Shown here: piece after piece, positions 19,301-27,236 of the stretch | How the letters are laid out: every line of letters begins with the position of its first letter | Position numbering within the stretch: position 1 is the first letter of the stretch | Assembly (NCBI GenBank): GCA_964460035.1 | Contig: CAYWPG010000001.1 | Span: forward strand, 1-64,000 | Length of the DNA stretch: 64,000 nt | From: CAYWPG01 sp964460035 | Lineage (GTDB): Bacteria; Pseudomonadota; Gammaproteobacteria; Nitrococcales; AK92 | Direction of reading: 5' to 3' | The notes under the pieces: generated by a model | Told to the model about the DNA's origin: nothing | Databases searched by the model: none | The model's input: only the letters and a program-made list of their open reading frames with translations | Position numbers and translations under genes: made by a program

Positions 19301-21292
19301 ATGAATATGTACTTGGCCATCGTTCTCGCCCCCTTGGCGGGCGCCGTCCTGGCGGGCTTGTTCGGTCGTCAGCTCGGCCGTGCGGGTTCGCACTGGGCGA
19401 CGATCATTGGCGTGGGTATTTCGTTCGTGCTGTCCGTAATGGTGGCGTGGCAGCAGTTTTTCCAGGGCGCCGAGGTCTACAACGAGACCGTCTATACCTG
19501 GATGATGGCGGACGGCATCCGGTTCGAGGTCGGCTTCCTGATCGATCCGTTGACCGCGTTGATGATGGTGGTGGTGACCTCCGTCAGCCTCATGGTGCAT
19601 ATCTACACCATCGGCTACATGGCGCACGACGAAGAGAACTGGCCTGCTGACAGCAAGGCCGGCACCAACAGCTATCAGCGCTTTTTCAGCTACATCTCGC
19701 TGTTCACCTTCTCGATGCTGATGCTGGTGATGGCGAATAACTTTATGCAGCTGTTCTTCGGCTGGGAAGCGGTGGGCCTGGTGTCGTACCTGCTGATCGG
19801 GTTCTGGTCCACCCGCCCGACCGCGGTGTTCGCCAACCTCAAAGCCTTCCTGGTCAACCGCGTCGGCGACTTCGGCTTCCTGCTCGGTATTGGCGCGGTG
19901 CTGCTCTATTTCGGCAGCCTGAACTACTCTGAAGTGTTCGCCGCGGCGCACGCCAACCCTGACCAGACCATGGAGCTCGTGCCTGGCTGGACCTGGTCGG
20001 TGATGACGGTGACCTGCGTACTGCTGTTCATCGGCGCGATGGGCAAGTCGGCGCAGGTTCCGCTGCATGTGTGGCTGCCCGACTCGATGGAAGGCCCGAC
20101 GCCGATCTCGGCGCTGATCCACGCGGCAACCATGGTTACCGCAGGAATTTTCATGGTTGCGCGCATGTCGCCGCTGTACGAGCTCTCGCCCACTGCGTTG
20201 TCGGTGGTGCTGGTGGTCGGGGCTACCACGGCCTTCTTCCTGGGGCTGGTCGGGCTGGTGCAGAACGACATCAAGCGCGTGGTCGCCTATTCGACGCTTT
20301 CGCAGCTTGGCTATATGTTCGTGGCCTTGGGTGTGTCGGCGTATGCGGCGGGTATTTTCCACCTGATGACGCATGCGTTCTTCAAGGCGCTGCTGTTCCT
20401 GGGCGCGGGCTCGGTGATCATCGCGATGCACCACGAGCAGGATATGCGCAAGATGGGCGGCCTGAAGAAGTACATGCCGGTGACCTACTGGACGATGCTG
20501 CTGGCCACCCTGGCGCTGATCGGCACGCCGTTCTTCTCCGGCTTCTTCTCGAAGGACGCCATAATCGAAGCGGTGGCCGCGTCCAACCGCGCCGGGGCTA
20601 CCTATGCCTACTGGGCTGTGCTGCTGGGCGTGTTCGTAACGGCGCTGTACAGCTTCCGCTTGTTCTTCCTGGTGTTCCATGGCGAGGAGCGTATGGATGC
20701 GCGCACGCGCGAGCATGTACGGGAAAGCCCCGCCGTGGTCACCGTACCGCTGGTGCTGCTCGCGATACCGTCCGTCATCATCGGGTACCTGACCATTGGC
20801 CCGCTGTTGTTCGGCGATGCTTTCGGGGGTTCGATCTATGTCGCGCCCGAGCACGATGTGCTTGCGCACCTGGGCGAAGGCTATACCGGGGCGCTGGGCT
20901 TCGTGCTTCACGGGCTGTTCACGCCGACGCTGTACCTGTCGGCCCTAGGAGTGCTGACGGCGTGGTTCCTTTACATGAAGCGCCCGGATCTGCCGGGATT
21001 GATTCAGGAGCGCTTAAGCCTCGCGTATCGAGTGCTGGTGCGCAAGTATGGTTTCGACGAGCTTTATCTGAACGGATTCGCTGCCGGCGGCCGCGCACTC
21101 GGGCGTGTGCTGTGGCAGGTTGGGGACGTCAGGGTGATCGACGGGACCGCGGTCAACGGGACCGCTCGCACCATTGGCCGCGTGGCCGCAGTGCTGCGGC
21201 ACGGGCAGACCGGGTATCTCTATCACTATGCGTTCGTGATGATCATCGGTCTGCTCGGTCTGGTGACCTGGATCTTCTTGGGGGGGCGCTAG
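19301..21292 (+). CDS. nuoL: NADH-quinone oxidoreductase subunit L
   Basis: This 663-residue antiporter-like proton-pumping subunit is at the distal end of the membrane arm. Core motifs are FFGWEAVGLVSYLLIGFW, GKSAQVPLHVWLPDSMEGPTPISALIHAATMVTAG and LKALLFL-type helices (FFKALLFLGAGSVI). The ~80 C-terminal residues contain the long lateral helix and a final helix (IIGLLGLVTWIFL). Length and motifs are normal. Confidence 0.97.
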   Translation: MNMYLAIVLAPLAGAVLAGLFGRQLGRAGSHWATIIGVGISFVLSVMVAWQQFFQGAEVYNETVYTWMMADGIRFEVGFLIDPLTALMMVVVTSVSLMVHIYTIGYMAHDEENWPADSKAGTNSYQRFFSYISLFTFSMLMLVMANNFMQLFFGWEAVGLVSYLLIGFWSTRPTAVFANLKAFLVNRVGDFGFLLGIGAVLLYFGSLNYSEVFAAAHANPDQTMELVPGWTWSVMTVTCVLLFIGAMGKSAQVPLHVWLPDSMEGPTPISALIHAATMVTAGIFMVARMSPLYELSPTALSVVLVVGATTAFFLGLVGLVQNDIKRVVAYSTLSQLGYMFVALGVSAYAAGIFHLMTHAFFKALLFLGAGSVIIAMHHEQDMRKMGGLKKYMPVTYWTMLLATLALIGTPFFSGFFSKDAIIEAVAASNRAGATYAYWAVLLGVFVTALYSFRLFFLVFHGEERMDARTREHVRESPAVVTVPLVLLAIPSVIIGYLTIGPLLFGDAFGGSIYVAPEHDVLAHLGEGYTGALGFVLHGLFTPTLYLSALGVLTAWFLYMKRPDLPGLIQERLSLAYRVLVRKYGFDELYLNGFAAGGRALGRVLWQVGDVRVIDGTAVNGTARTIGRVAAVLRHGQTGYLYHYAFVMIIGLLGLVTWIFLGGR

Positions 21293-21366
21293 TAGGCGTC
21301 TCTGGTTGGCCTGCTGGTCGCCTGTGCGGCCAGGCTGAACTTGTTTCGCTGGTAAGGAATTGACGG

Positions 21367-22878
21367 ATGTTTGATGCCTGGCCCTTATTGAGCCTGCTGG
21401 TGTGGCTGCCTATCGTGGGCGGCGTGCTGGTCCTTGCCGTTGGGGACAAGCAGCCGCAGAACGCACGCTGGCTTGCACTCCTGGTCTCTATCGGTGTGTT
21501 CCTGCTTAGCCTGCCGCTATGGTCCGGCTTCGAGCGGGGCACTGCCGATATGCAGTTCGTGGAGCGCATGAGCTGGGTTGCACCGCTCGGCGTGGAATAC
21601 TTCCTGGGCGTGGACGGGATCAGCATGCCGCTGATCATCCTCACGACCTTCAGCACCATTCTTGTGGTGCTGGCGGGATGGCGCGTCATCGAGTACCGCC
21701 CGTCCATGTACTTCGCTGCCTTCCTGATCATGGAGGGCATCATGATCGGCGTGTTCTGCGCCCTGGACGCGATCCTGTTCTACGTGTTCTGGGAAGCCAT
21801 GCTGGTGCCGATGTTCCTGATCATCGGTATCTGGGGTGGCCCGAACCGCATTTATGCAACGATCAAGTTTTTCCTGTACACCTTCCTCGGCTCGGTGCTG
21901 ATGCTGGTCGCGCTGATCTACCTGCGCTTCCAGGCGGATAGCTTCAGCATCTTGGATATGCACGGCCTGCCGCTGTCGCTGACCGCGCAGACCTGGGTGT
22001 TCCTGGCCTTCCTGCTTGCCTTCGCGGTGAAAGTGCCCATGTGGCCGGTGCACACCTGGTTGCCGGACGCGCACGTGGAAGCCCCCACCGGCGGCTCCGT
22101 GATCCTGGCCGCCATCATGCTCAAGATCGGCGGCTACGGTTTCTTGCGCTTCAGCCTGCCGATCGCGCCGGAGGCGAGCGGCGACTTGGCCTGGCTGGTG
22201 GTTCTGCTGTCGCTGATCGCGGTGGTGTACATCGGCTTCGTTGCGCTGGTGCAGGACGACATGAAGAAGCTGATCGCGTACTCGTCCATCGCGCATATGG
22301 GTTTCGTCACCCTCGGTTTCTTCCTGATTTTCGACATTGTCGCCCGCACCGACGGCAACACCCACTCGGCACTGCTCGCGCTGGAGGGGGGCATGGTGCA
22401 GATGATCTCGCACGGCTTCGTCTCGGCCGCCATGTTCCTGTGCGTGGGCGTGCTTTATGACCGGATGCACTCGCGGCGCATTGCCGATTACGGCGGTGTC
22501 GTGAACACCATGCCGGTGTTCGGCGCGTTCTTCGTGCTCTTCGCCATGGCTAACGCCGGTTTGCCGGGGACCTCCGGCTTCGTAGGGGAGTTCATGGTGG
22601 TGCTGGCGGCGTTCCAGGCCAACTTCTGGTACGCCCTGTTGGCGGCAACGACGTTGATCTTCGCTGCGGCCTACAGCTTGTGGCTGGTCAAGCGCGTGGT
22701 TTACGGCGAGGTCGCCAACGATCAGGTTGCCAAGCTCACGGATGTATGCGGGCGCGAGAAGCTGATCCTCGGCATTCTGGCGGTGGCGGTGCTCGGGCTG
22801 GGCGTGTATCCCGCACCGCTGATCGAGGTGATGGAGCCGACGCTGGCTCACCTGCTCGAGCAGGTAGTCGCACGCTGA
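21367..22878 (+). CDS. nuoM: NADH-quinone oxidoreductase subunit M
   Basis: This 503-residue antiporter-like membrane subunit contains the key lysine helices AFLLAFAVKVPMWPVHTWLPDAHVEAPTGGSVILA and LIAYSSIAHMGFV, and the conserved glutamate in FYVFWEAMLVPMFLIIG. There are about 14 helices. The 74-base spacer after nuoL has a ribosome-binding site (AAGGAAT) but no promoter that I can see. Confidence 0.97.
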   Translation: MFDAWPLLSLLVWLPIVGGVLVLAVGDKQPQNARWLALLVSIGVFLLSLPLWSGFERGTADMQFVERMSWVAPLGVEYFLGVDGISMPLIILTTFSTILVVLAGWRVIEYRPSMYFAAFLIMEGIMIGVFCALDAILFYVFWEAMLVPMFLIIGIWGGPNRIYATIKFFLYTFLGSVLMLVALIYLRFQADSFSILDMHGLPLSLTAQTWVFLAFLLAFAVKVPMWPVHTWLPDAHVEAPTGGSVILAAIMLKIGGYGFLRFSLPIAPEASGDLAWLVVLLSLIAVVYIGFVALVQDDMKKLIAYSSIAHMGFVTLGFFLIFDIVARTDGNTHSALLALEGGMVQMISHGFVSAAMFLCVGVLYDRMHSRRIADYGGVVNTMPVFGAFFVLFAMANAGLPGTSGFVGEFMVVLAAFQANFWYALLAATTLIFAAAYSLWLVKRVVYGEVANDQVAKLTDVCGREKLILGILAVAVLGLGVYPAPLIEVMEPTLAHLLEQVVAR

Positions 22879-22935
22879 CGGACTCGCGAGGACGGGGTAA
22901 CGGCCGTCCTCGCCAACGAGATTGCAGGTTGAGGA

Positions 22936-24381
22936 ATGTCTATGACCTTTGAGATGCCGGATCTGAGCGTAGCGCTGCCCGAGATCTGGGTGCTGAGCGT
23001 GGCGTGCGTGGTGCTGGTGGTCGATTTGTTCGCGAAGGACCCGCAGCGCCGGCCTACCTTCTACCTCAGTCAGTTGGCCCTGCTAGGCGCCATCGTACTG
23101 GCCGTTACCACGCAATGGGGGCCGAAGGTAACGACCTTCAACAGCATGTACGTCGCCGACCAAATCGGTGTGGTGCTCAAGGTCGCGGCGTTGGGCTTGG
23201 TGATGCTCGCCTTTGCGTACTCGCGCGACTATCTGGCGCGGCGTAACCTGCTCATAGGCGAGTTCTACCTGCTTTCGCTGCTCGGCGCATTGGGCATGAT
23301 GGTGATGATCTCCGCCCACAGCCTGGTTACGCTCTACGTTGGGCTAGAGCTGATGTCGCTGAGCCTGTACGCGCTGGTCGCCATGAACCGCACGTCGTCC
23401 ACGGCGGCGGAGGCGGCCGTCAAGTATTTCGTGCTCGGCGCGCTCTCTTCGGGCATCTTGCTGTACGGTCTGTCGCTGATCTACGGCGGCACCACCACCT
23501 TGGACATCGCGCAGATCGCCGCCGCCGTCGCGGCCGATAGCGATAACACGCTGGTGTTGCTGGGCATGACCTTCGCGCTGGTTGGCGTTGCCTTCAAGTT
23601 CGGCGCAGTTCCGTTCCACATGTGGGTGCCGGACGTGTATCAGGGGGCACCGACTGTTGTCACTCAGTACATTGCAACGGCCTCTAAAGTGGCCGCCGTT
23701 GGACTGTTCCTGCGGCTGCTCGGTGAGGCGCTGGGCGCGCTGGGCGAGCACTGGCAGACCATGCTCATGGTGATCTCGCTGCTGTCGCTGGCGGCGGGTA
23801 ACGTGCTCGCGCTGGTGCAAACCAACACCAAGCGGCTGTTCGGTTATTCGGCCTTCAACCACGTCGGTTTCATTTTGCTGGGCTTCGCTGCCGGCAGCGC
23901 GGAAGGCAGCGCGGCGGCCACGTTCTACGTAGTGTCCTACGCGCTGACCTCGGCGGCAGCGTTCGGTGTGGTTATGCTGCTCTCCCGTGCGGGCTTCGAG
24001 GCCGACAAGCTCGAAGATCTGAAGGGGCTTAACGAACGCAGCCCGCTGTACGCATTCGTACTGCTTATCCTGATGATCTCGCTGGCTGGCATCCCCGGGA
24101 CGGTGGGCTTCTACGCGAAGTGGATGGTCGTGCAGTCCCTGGTCAACGCTGGCATGGTATGGCTGGCTGTGGCCGCCGTGCTGGCCGCCGTGGTCGGGGC
24201 GTTCTACTACCTGCGTATCGTCAAGCTCGCCTATTTCGACAAGCCGGAGGCCGATACGCCTGCTATCGAAGCTAGCGGCGGGTTCCGTACCGTACTGGCG
24301 TTGAACGGTCTGGCGGTGCTCGGCCTTGGTATCGTGCCGGGCTTCTTGGTCGCCGTGTCGCGCGCAGCGTTTGGCTTGTGA
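22936..24381 (+). CDS. nuoN: NADH-quinone oxidoreductase subunit N
   Basis: This 481-residue antiporter-like subunit has about 14 helices. Signatures are YVGLELMSLSLYALVAM, FKFGAVPFHMWVPDVYQGAPT and FGYSAFNHVGFILLG. It ends the canonical complex I set; the stop overlaps the GTG start of the DUF2818 gene by four bases (GTGA). Confidence 0.97.
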   Translation: MSMTFEMPDLSVALPEIWVLSVACVVLVVDLFAKDPQRRPTFYLSQLALLGAIVLAVTTQWGPKVTTFNSMYVADQIGVVLKVAALGLVMLAFAYSRDYLARRNLLIGEFYLLSLLGALGMMVMISAHSLVTLYVGLELMSLSLYALVAMNRTSSTAAEAAVKYFVLGALSSGILLYGLSLIYGGTTTLDIAQIAAAVAADSDNTLVLLGMTFALVGVAFKFGAVPFHMWVPDVYQGAPTVVTQYIATASKVAAVGLFLRLLGEALGALGEHWQTMLMVISLLSLAAGNVLALVQTNTKRLFGYSAFNHVGFILLGFAAGSAEGSAAATFYVVSYALTSAAAFGVVMLLSRAGFEADKLEDLKGLNERSPLYAFVLLILMISLAGIPGTVGFYAKWMVVQSLVNAGMVWLAVAAVLAAVVGAFYYLRIVKLAYFDKPEADTPAIEASGGFRTVLALNGLAVLGLGIVPGFLVAVSRAAFGL

Positions 24382-24725
24382 CGCTTACGGCCGCGATTTG
24401 GTTGCTGCTGTTGGCCGCGTTGGTCGCGGCCAACCTGCCATGGCTGACCGAACGCGTCTTGCTCGTGCTGGCGCCCCCGGCGCATGGCAAGCGCGAGTGG
24501 ATCCGCCTGCTGGAGTGGTTTCTGCTCTATCTGGCGGTCGGCGCATTCGGCCACGGCCTGGAGTACCGGCAGACAGGTCAGCTGCACGCCCAGGACTGGG
24601 AATTTTATGTCGCGACGCTATGCTTGTTTCTGGTGTTCGCTCTGCCGGGATTCATATACCGGCATGACCTGAGTCGTCACCTGAAGCGGCGGCGCCCGAG
24701 GCGCTCCCGCGCTGCCAAGAAATAG
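24378..24725 (+). CDS. DUF2818 family small membrane protein
   Basis: This 115-residue protein has three hydrophobic helices (~3-18, ~40-58, ~72-92), an internal RIRLLEWFLLY-like region and a strongly basic tail (RRRPRRSR). Its start overlaps the nuoN stop, so it is translated with complex I. DUF2818 genes commonly follow nuoN in beta- and some gammaproteobacteria. A role in complex I assembly or stability is inference from position only. Confidence 0.8.
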   Translation: MTLTAAIWLLLLAALVAANLPWLTERVLLVLAPPAHGKREWIRLLEWFLLYLAVGAFGHGLEYRQTGQLHAQDWEFYVATLCLFLVFALPGFIYRHDLSRHLKRRRPRRSRAAKK

Positions 24726-24922
24726 TTAAAAGGGAGACAGGAACTAACTAAGGGGTCCCTCTCCAGCCGTCTTGAACAGTGGCTTGAGCTTCGCTGACAG
24801 TAGCCGAGCGCAGGGCTGTCGGGGGCGAGGCCGCTGTATACTGTTGGCATCGTGGACCGCCCGGGCCCGCGGTGTCCAGCGCCTTTCCATGGCCGCGCGG
24901 GCTAGCGATCACCGGTACGCCC

Positions 24923-24951
24923 TTGCAAGCCGCGGCCATAAGCCGTACAAT
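24923..24951 (+). promoter_or_regulatory. Sigma-70 promoter of tRNA-fMet / rimP-nusA operon
   Basis: TTGCAA (24923-24928), 17-base spacer, TACAAT (24946-24951), then the GC-rich discriminator GCGCAGC. The start would be near 24958, just before the tRNA. A second -10-like TATACT lies at 24837-24842 without a good -35. Confidence 0.65.
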
Positions 24952-24964
24952 GCGCAGCATCAGT

Positions 24965-25041
24965 TGCGGGGTGGAGCAGTCTGGCAGCTCGTCGGGCTCA
25001 TAACCCGAAGGTCGCAGGTTCAAATCCTGCCCCCGCTACCA
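24965..25041 (+). tRNA. Initiator tRNA-fMet (anticodon CAT)
   Basis: This 77-base tRNA has anticodon CAT and three GC pairs at the base of the anticodon stem (GGG/CCC), the initiator hallmark. Positions 1 and 72 are unpaired, as needed for formylation, but they are T and T rather than the C and A of E. coli. CCA is encoded at 25039-25041. It heads the rimP-nusA operon exactly as metY does in E. coli. Confidence 0.95.
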
Positions 25042-25050
25042 CCTACTAGA

Positions 25051-25074
25051 AAGGGCCGCTAGCGGCCCTTTTTT
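25051..25074 (+). terminator. Intrinsic terminator after tRNA-fMet
   Basis: AAGGGCCGCT pairs with AGCGGCCCTT in a self-complementary stem, followed by TTTT. It lies 9 bases after the tRNA and before rimP, so it can act as an attenuator for the downstream operon. Confidence 0.8.
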
Positions 25075-25123
25075 GTCGGTGCGGTGCAACTTTTGCGCCA
25101 GTCGACTGTCTTTATGCATGTGG

Positions 25124-25145
25124 ATGGGCCTTGGGCCCATTTTTT
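25124..25145 (+). terminator. Second terminator/attenuator before rimP
   Basis: ATGGGCC and GGCCCAT form a 7-bp stem with loop TTG, followed by TTTTT. It ends 15 bases before rimP. Two terminators in tandem between metY and rimP parallel the E. coli nusA leader, where read-through is controlled. Confidence 0.75.
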
Positions 25146-25160
25146 GTTTGTGTGGATTAG

Positions 25161-25616
25161 ATGGCGCGAACGGCAGACGTCCTAAAGGAACTATTGGAAC
25201 CGGTGATCACCGGCATGGGCTACGAACTGGTGGGGATCGAGTACCGCGCGAACCCCAGGAACGCCCTCGTACGGATATACCTCGACAGCGCAACCGGCAT
25301 TACCTTGGCCGACTGCGAGAAAGTCAGCCGTCAAGTCAGCGGCGTGCTCGACGTAGAGGACCCGATCGCCACCCAGTACAACTTGGAAGTCTCCTCGCCC
25401 GGTCTGGATCGGCCTATCTTCAAAGTAGCCGACTATGACCGTTTTGCCGGTGAAAAGGTGCGCTTGCGTCTCAAGAGCCCACTCGATGGCCGGCGTCGGT
25501 TTGCGGGAATCTTGCGCGGCCTCCGCAACGAGTGCGTGGTGGTTGAGGAGAACGGGGTAGAGGTGAGCGTGCCCCTGAGCCAGATCGACAAAGCGAATCT
25601 CGAGCTCGAGGCCTAG
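25161..25616 (+). CDS. rimP: Ribosome maturation factor RimP
   Basis: This 151-residue protein is needed for 30S maturation. The N-terminal alpha/beta domain has VITGMGYELVGIEYR and VRIYLDS, then LADCEKVSRQVSGVLDVEDPI and LEVSSPGLDRPIFK, followed by the C-terminal Sm-like beta-barrel. It starts at ATG 25161 right after the second terminator; no strong ribosome-binding site is visible, which may fit low expression. nusA follows after 26 bases. Confidence 0.95.
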   Translation: MARTADVLKELLEPVITGMGYELVGIEYRANPRNALVRIYLDSATGITLADCEKVSRQVSGVLDVEDPIATQYNLEVSSPGLDRPIFKVADYDRFAGEKVRLRLKSPLDGRRRFAGILRGLRNECVVVEENGVEVSVPLSQIDKANLELEA

Positions 25617-25642
25617 CGTTCGCTTTTGGGAGCCTTAAACAG

Positions 25643-27139
25643 ATGAGTAAAGAAATCCTGCTGGTTGTTGAAGCCATCTCCAACGAAAAAGGCGTCGACA
25701 AGGCGGTCATCTTCGAAGCAATAGAGGCCGCGCTGGCGTCTGCGACCAAGAAGCGACACGAGGGCGAGATCGATGTTCGGGTCTCTGTCGATCGGAAGAC
25801 CGGGGAGTCGTCGACGTTTCGGCGCTGGCATGTGGTAGCGGACGATCAGGAAATCGAGCTCCCCGAGCAGCAGCTCACCCTGTCCCAGGCGCGGGAGCGC
25901 GACCCGAATGTGGAGGTGGGCGGCGTTATCGAAGAGCCGATGGAGTCGGTGGAGTTCGGGCGCATCGCCGCACAGACCGCCAAGCAGGTGATTGTACAGA
26001 AGGTACGTGAGGCCGAGCGGCGCAAGGTCGTGGATGCCTATGCGGATCGCAAGGGCGAGTTGGTGACCGGTGTGGTCAAGCGGGTAGAGCGCGGCAACGT
26101 CTACCTGGATCTTGGCAACAACGTCGAGGCGTTCATCGCGCGCGAAGACATGATCCCGCGCGAGGCGGTACGTCCGGGGGATCGCTTGCGCGGCTATCTC
26201 AAGGACGTACGCTCCGAGCCCAGAGGCCCGCAGCTGTTCGTGAGCCGGACGGCGCCGGAGTTTCTGATCGAGCTGTTCAAGCTGGAAGTGCCCGAGGTGG
26301 GGCAGGAGCTTATCGAGATCCTCGGCAGCGCCCGCGATCCCGGCGTGCGCGCCAAGGTGTCCGTGAAGTCGAACGATCCGCGCATCGACCCTGTAGGTGC
26401 GTGCGTCGGCATGCGGGGCTCGCGTGTGCAGGCGGTGTCGAACGAGCTTGCGGGCGAGCGTATCGACATCATCCTGTGGGATGAGAACCCGGCGCAGTTC
26501 GTGATCAATGCCATGGCCCCGGCTGAGGTCGAGTCCATCGTGGTCGATGAGGACAAGGGCAGCATGGATATCGCTGTCGCCGAGGAGCAGCTCTCGCAGG
26601 CGATCGGCCGCGGTGGACAAAACGTGCGCTTGGCCAGCGAGCTCACCGGCTGGGAGCTGAACGTGATGACCGCTGCCGAGGCCGAGGCGAAGAGCGAGGC
26701 CGAAGCGGGCGAGCTGCAGCGGATGTTCATCCGCGAGCTGGACGTGGACGAGGAGGTCGCGGCCATTCTCGTGCAGGAAGGCTTCTCCAGCTTGGAAGAG
26801 ATTGCCTACGTGCCCGCTGCGGAGCTGCTGGAAGTAGAAGAGTTCGACGAGGAAATGGTGGAGGAGCTGCGCGCGCGCGCGCGCGATGTGCTGCTCACCC
26901 AGGCGATCGCTCGCGAGCAGGGGCAGGGCGGAAGCCCTTCTCTGCGCGAGATGGAAGGTATGGACGATGCGCTCGCAGACGAGCTTGCCAAGCGCGGGAT
27001 CCATACCATGGAAGATCTTGCCGAGCAGTCCACGGATGAATTGTTGGACATCGAAGGAATGGATGAGGCACGTGCCGCCGCTTTGATCATGAAAGCGCGC
27101 GAGCCCTGGTTCGCAGATCAGGCGGAGTCGGGGACATGA
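25643..27139 (+). CDS. nusA: Transcription termination/antitermination factor NusA
   Basis: This 498-residue protein binds RNA polymerase and nascent RNA. In order: N-terminal polymerase-binding domain (1-125), S1 domain (~135-200, GVVKRVERGNVYLDLGNNVEAFI), two KH domains (~230-345, with VGMRGSRVQAV and AIGRGGQNVRLAS), and two C-terminal acidic repeats (from ~365 and ~440, with EGFSSLEEIAYVP and RGIHTMEDLAE), the gammaproteobacterial form. NusA may autoregulate through the tandem terminators upstream. Confidence 0.97.
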   Translation: MSKEILLVVEAISNEKGVDKAVIFEAIEAALASATKKRHEGEIDVRVSVDRKTGESSTFRRWHVVADDQEIELPEQQLTLSQARERDPNVEVGGVIEEPMESVEFGRIAAQTAKQVIVQKVREAERRKVVDAYADRKGELVTGVVKRVERGNVYLDLGNNVEAFIAREDMIPREAVRPGDRLRGYLKDVRSEPRGPQLFVSRTAPEFLIELFKLEVPEVGQELIEILGSARDPGVRAKVSVKSNDPRIDPVGACVGMRGSRVQAVSNELAGERIDIILWDENPAQFVINAMAPAEVESIVVDEDKGSMDIAVAEEQLSQAIGRGGQNVRLASELTGWELNVMTAAEAEAKSEAEAGELQRMFIRELDVDEEVAAILVQEGFSSLEEIAYVPAAELLEVEEFDEEMVEELRARARDVLLTQAIAREQGQGGSPSLREMEGMDDALADELAKRGIHTMEDLAEQSTDELLDIEGMDEARAAALIMKAREPWFADQAESGT

Positions 27140-27236
27140 GCCGCAAAGCGGCGGGGCGGGCGGCAACGAAAGACGGAGCCGGCCGATGAAGGTTTAGACA
27201 TACAACCGGAAGGTACGGGGTCCGGGGAGAGACGAC

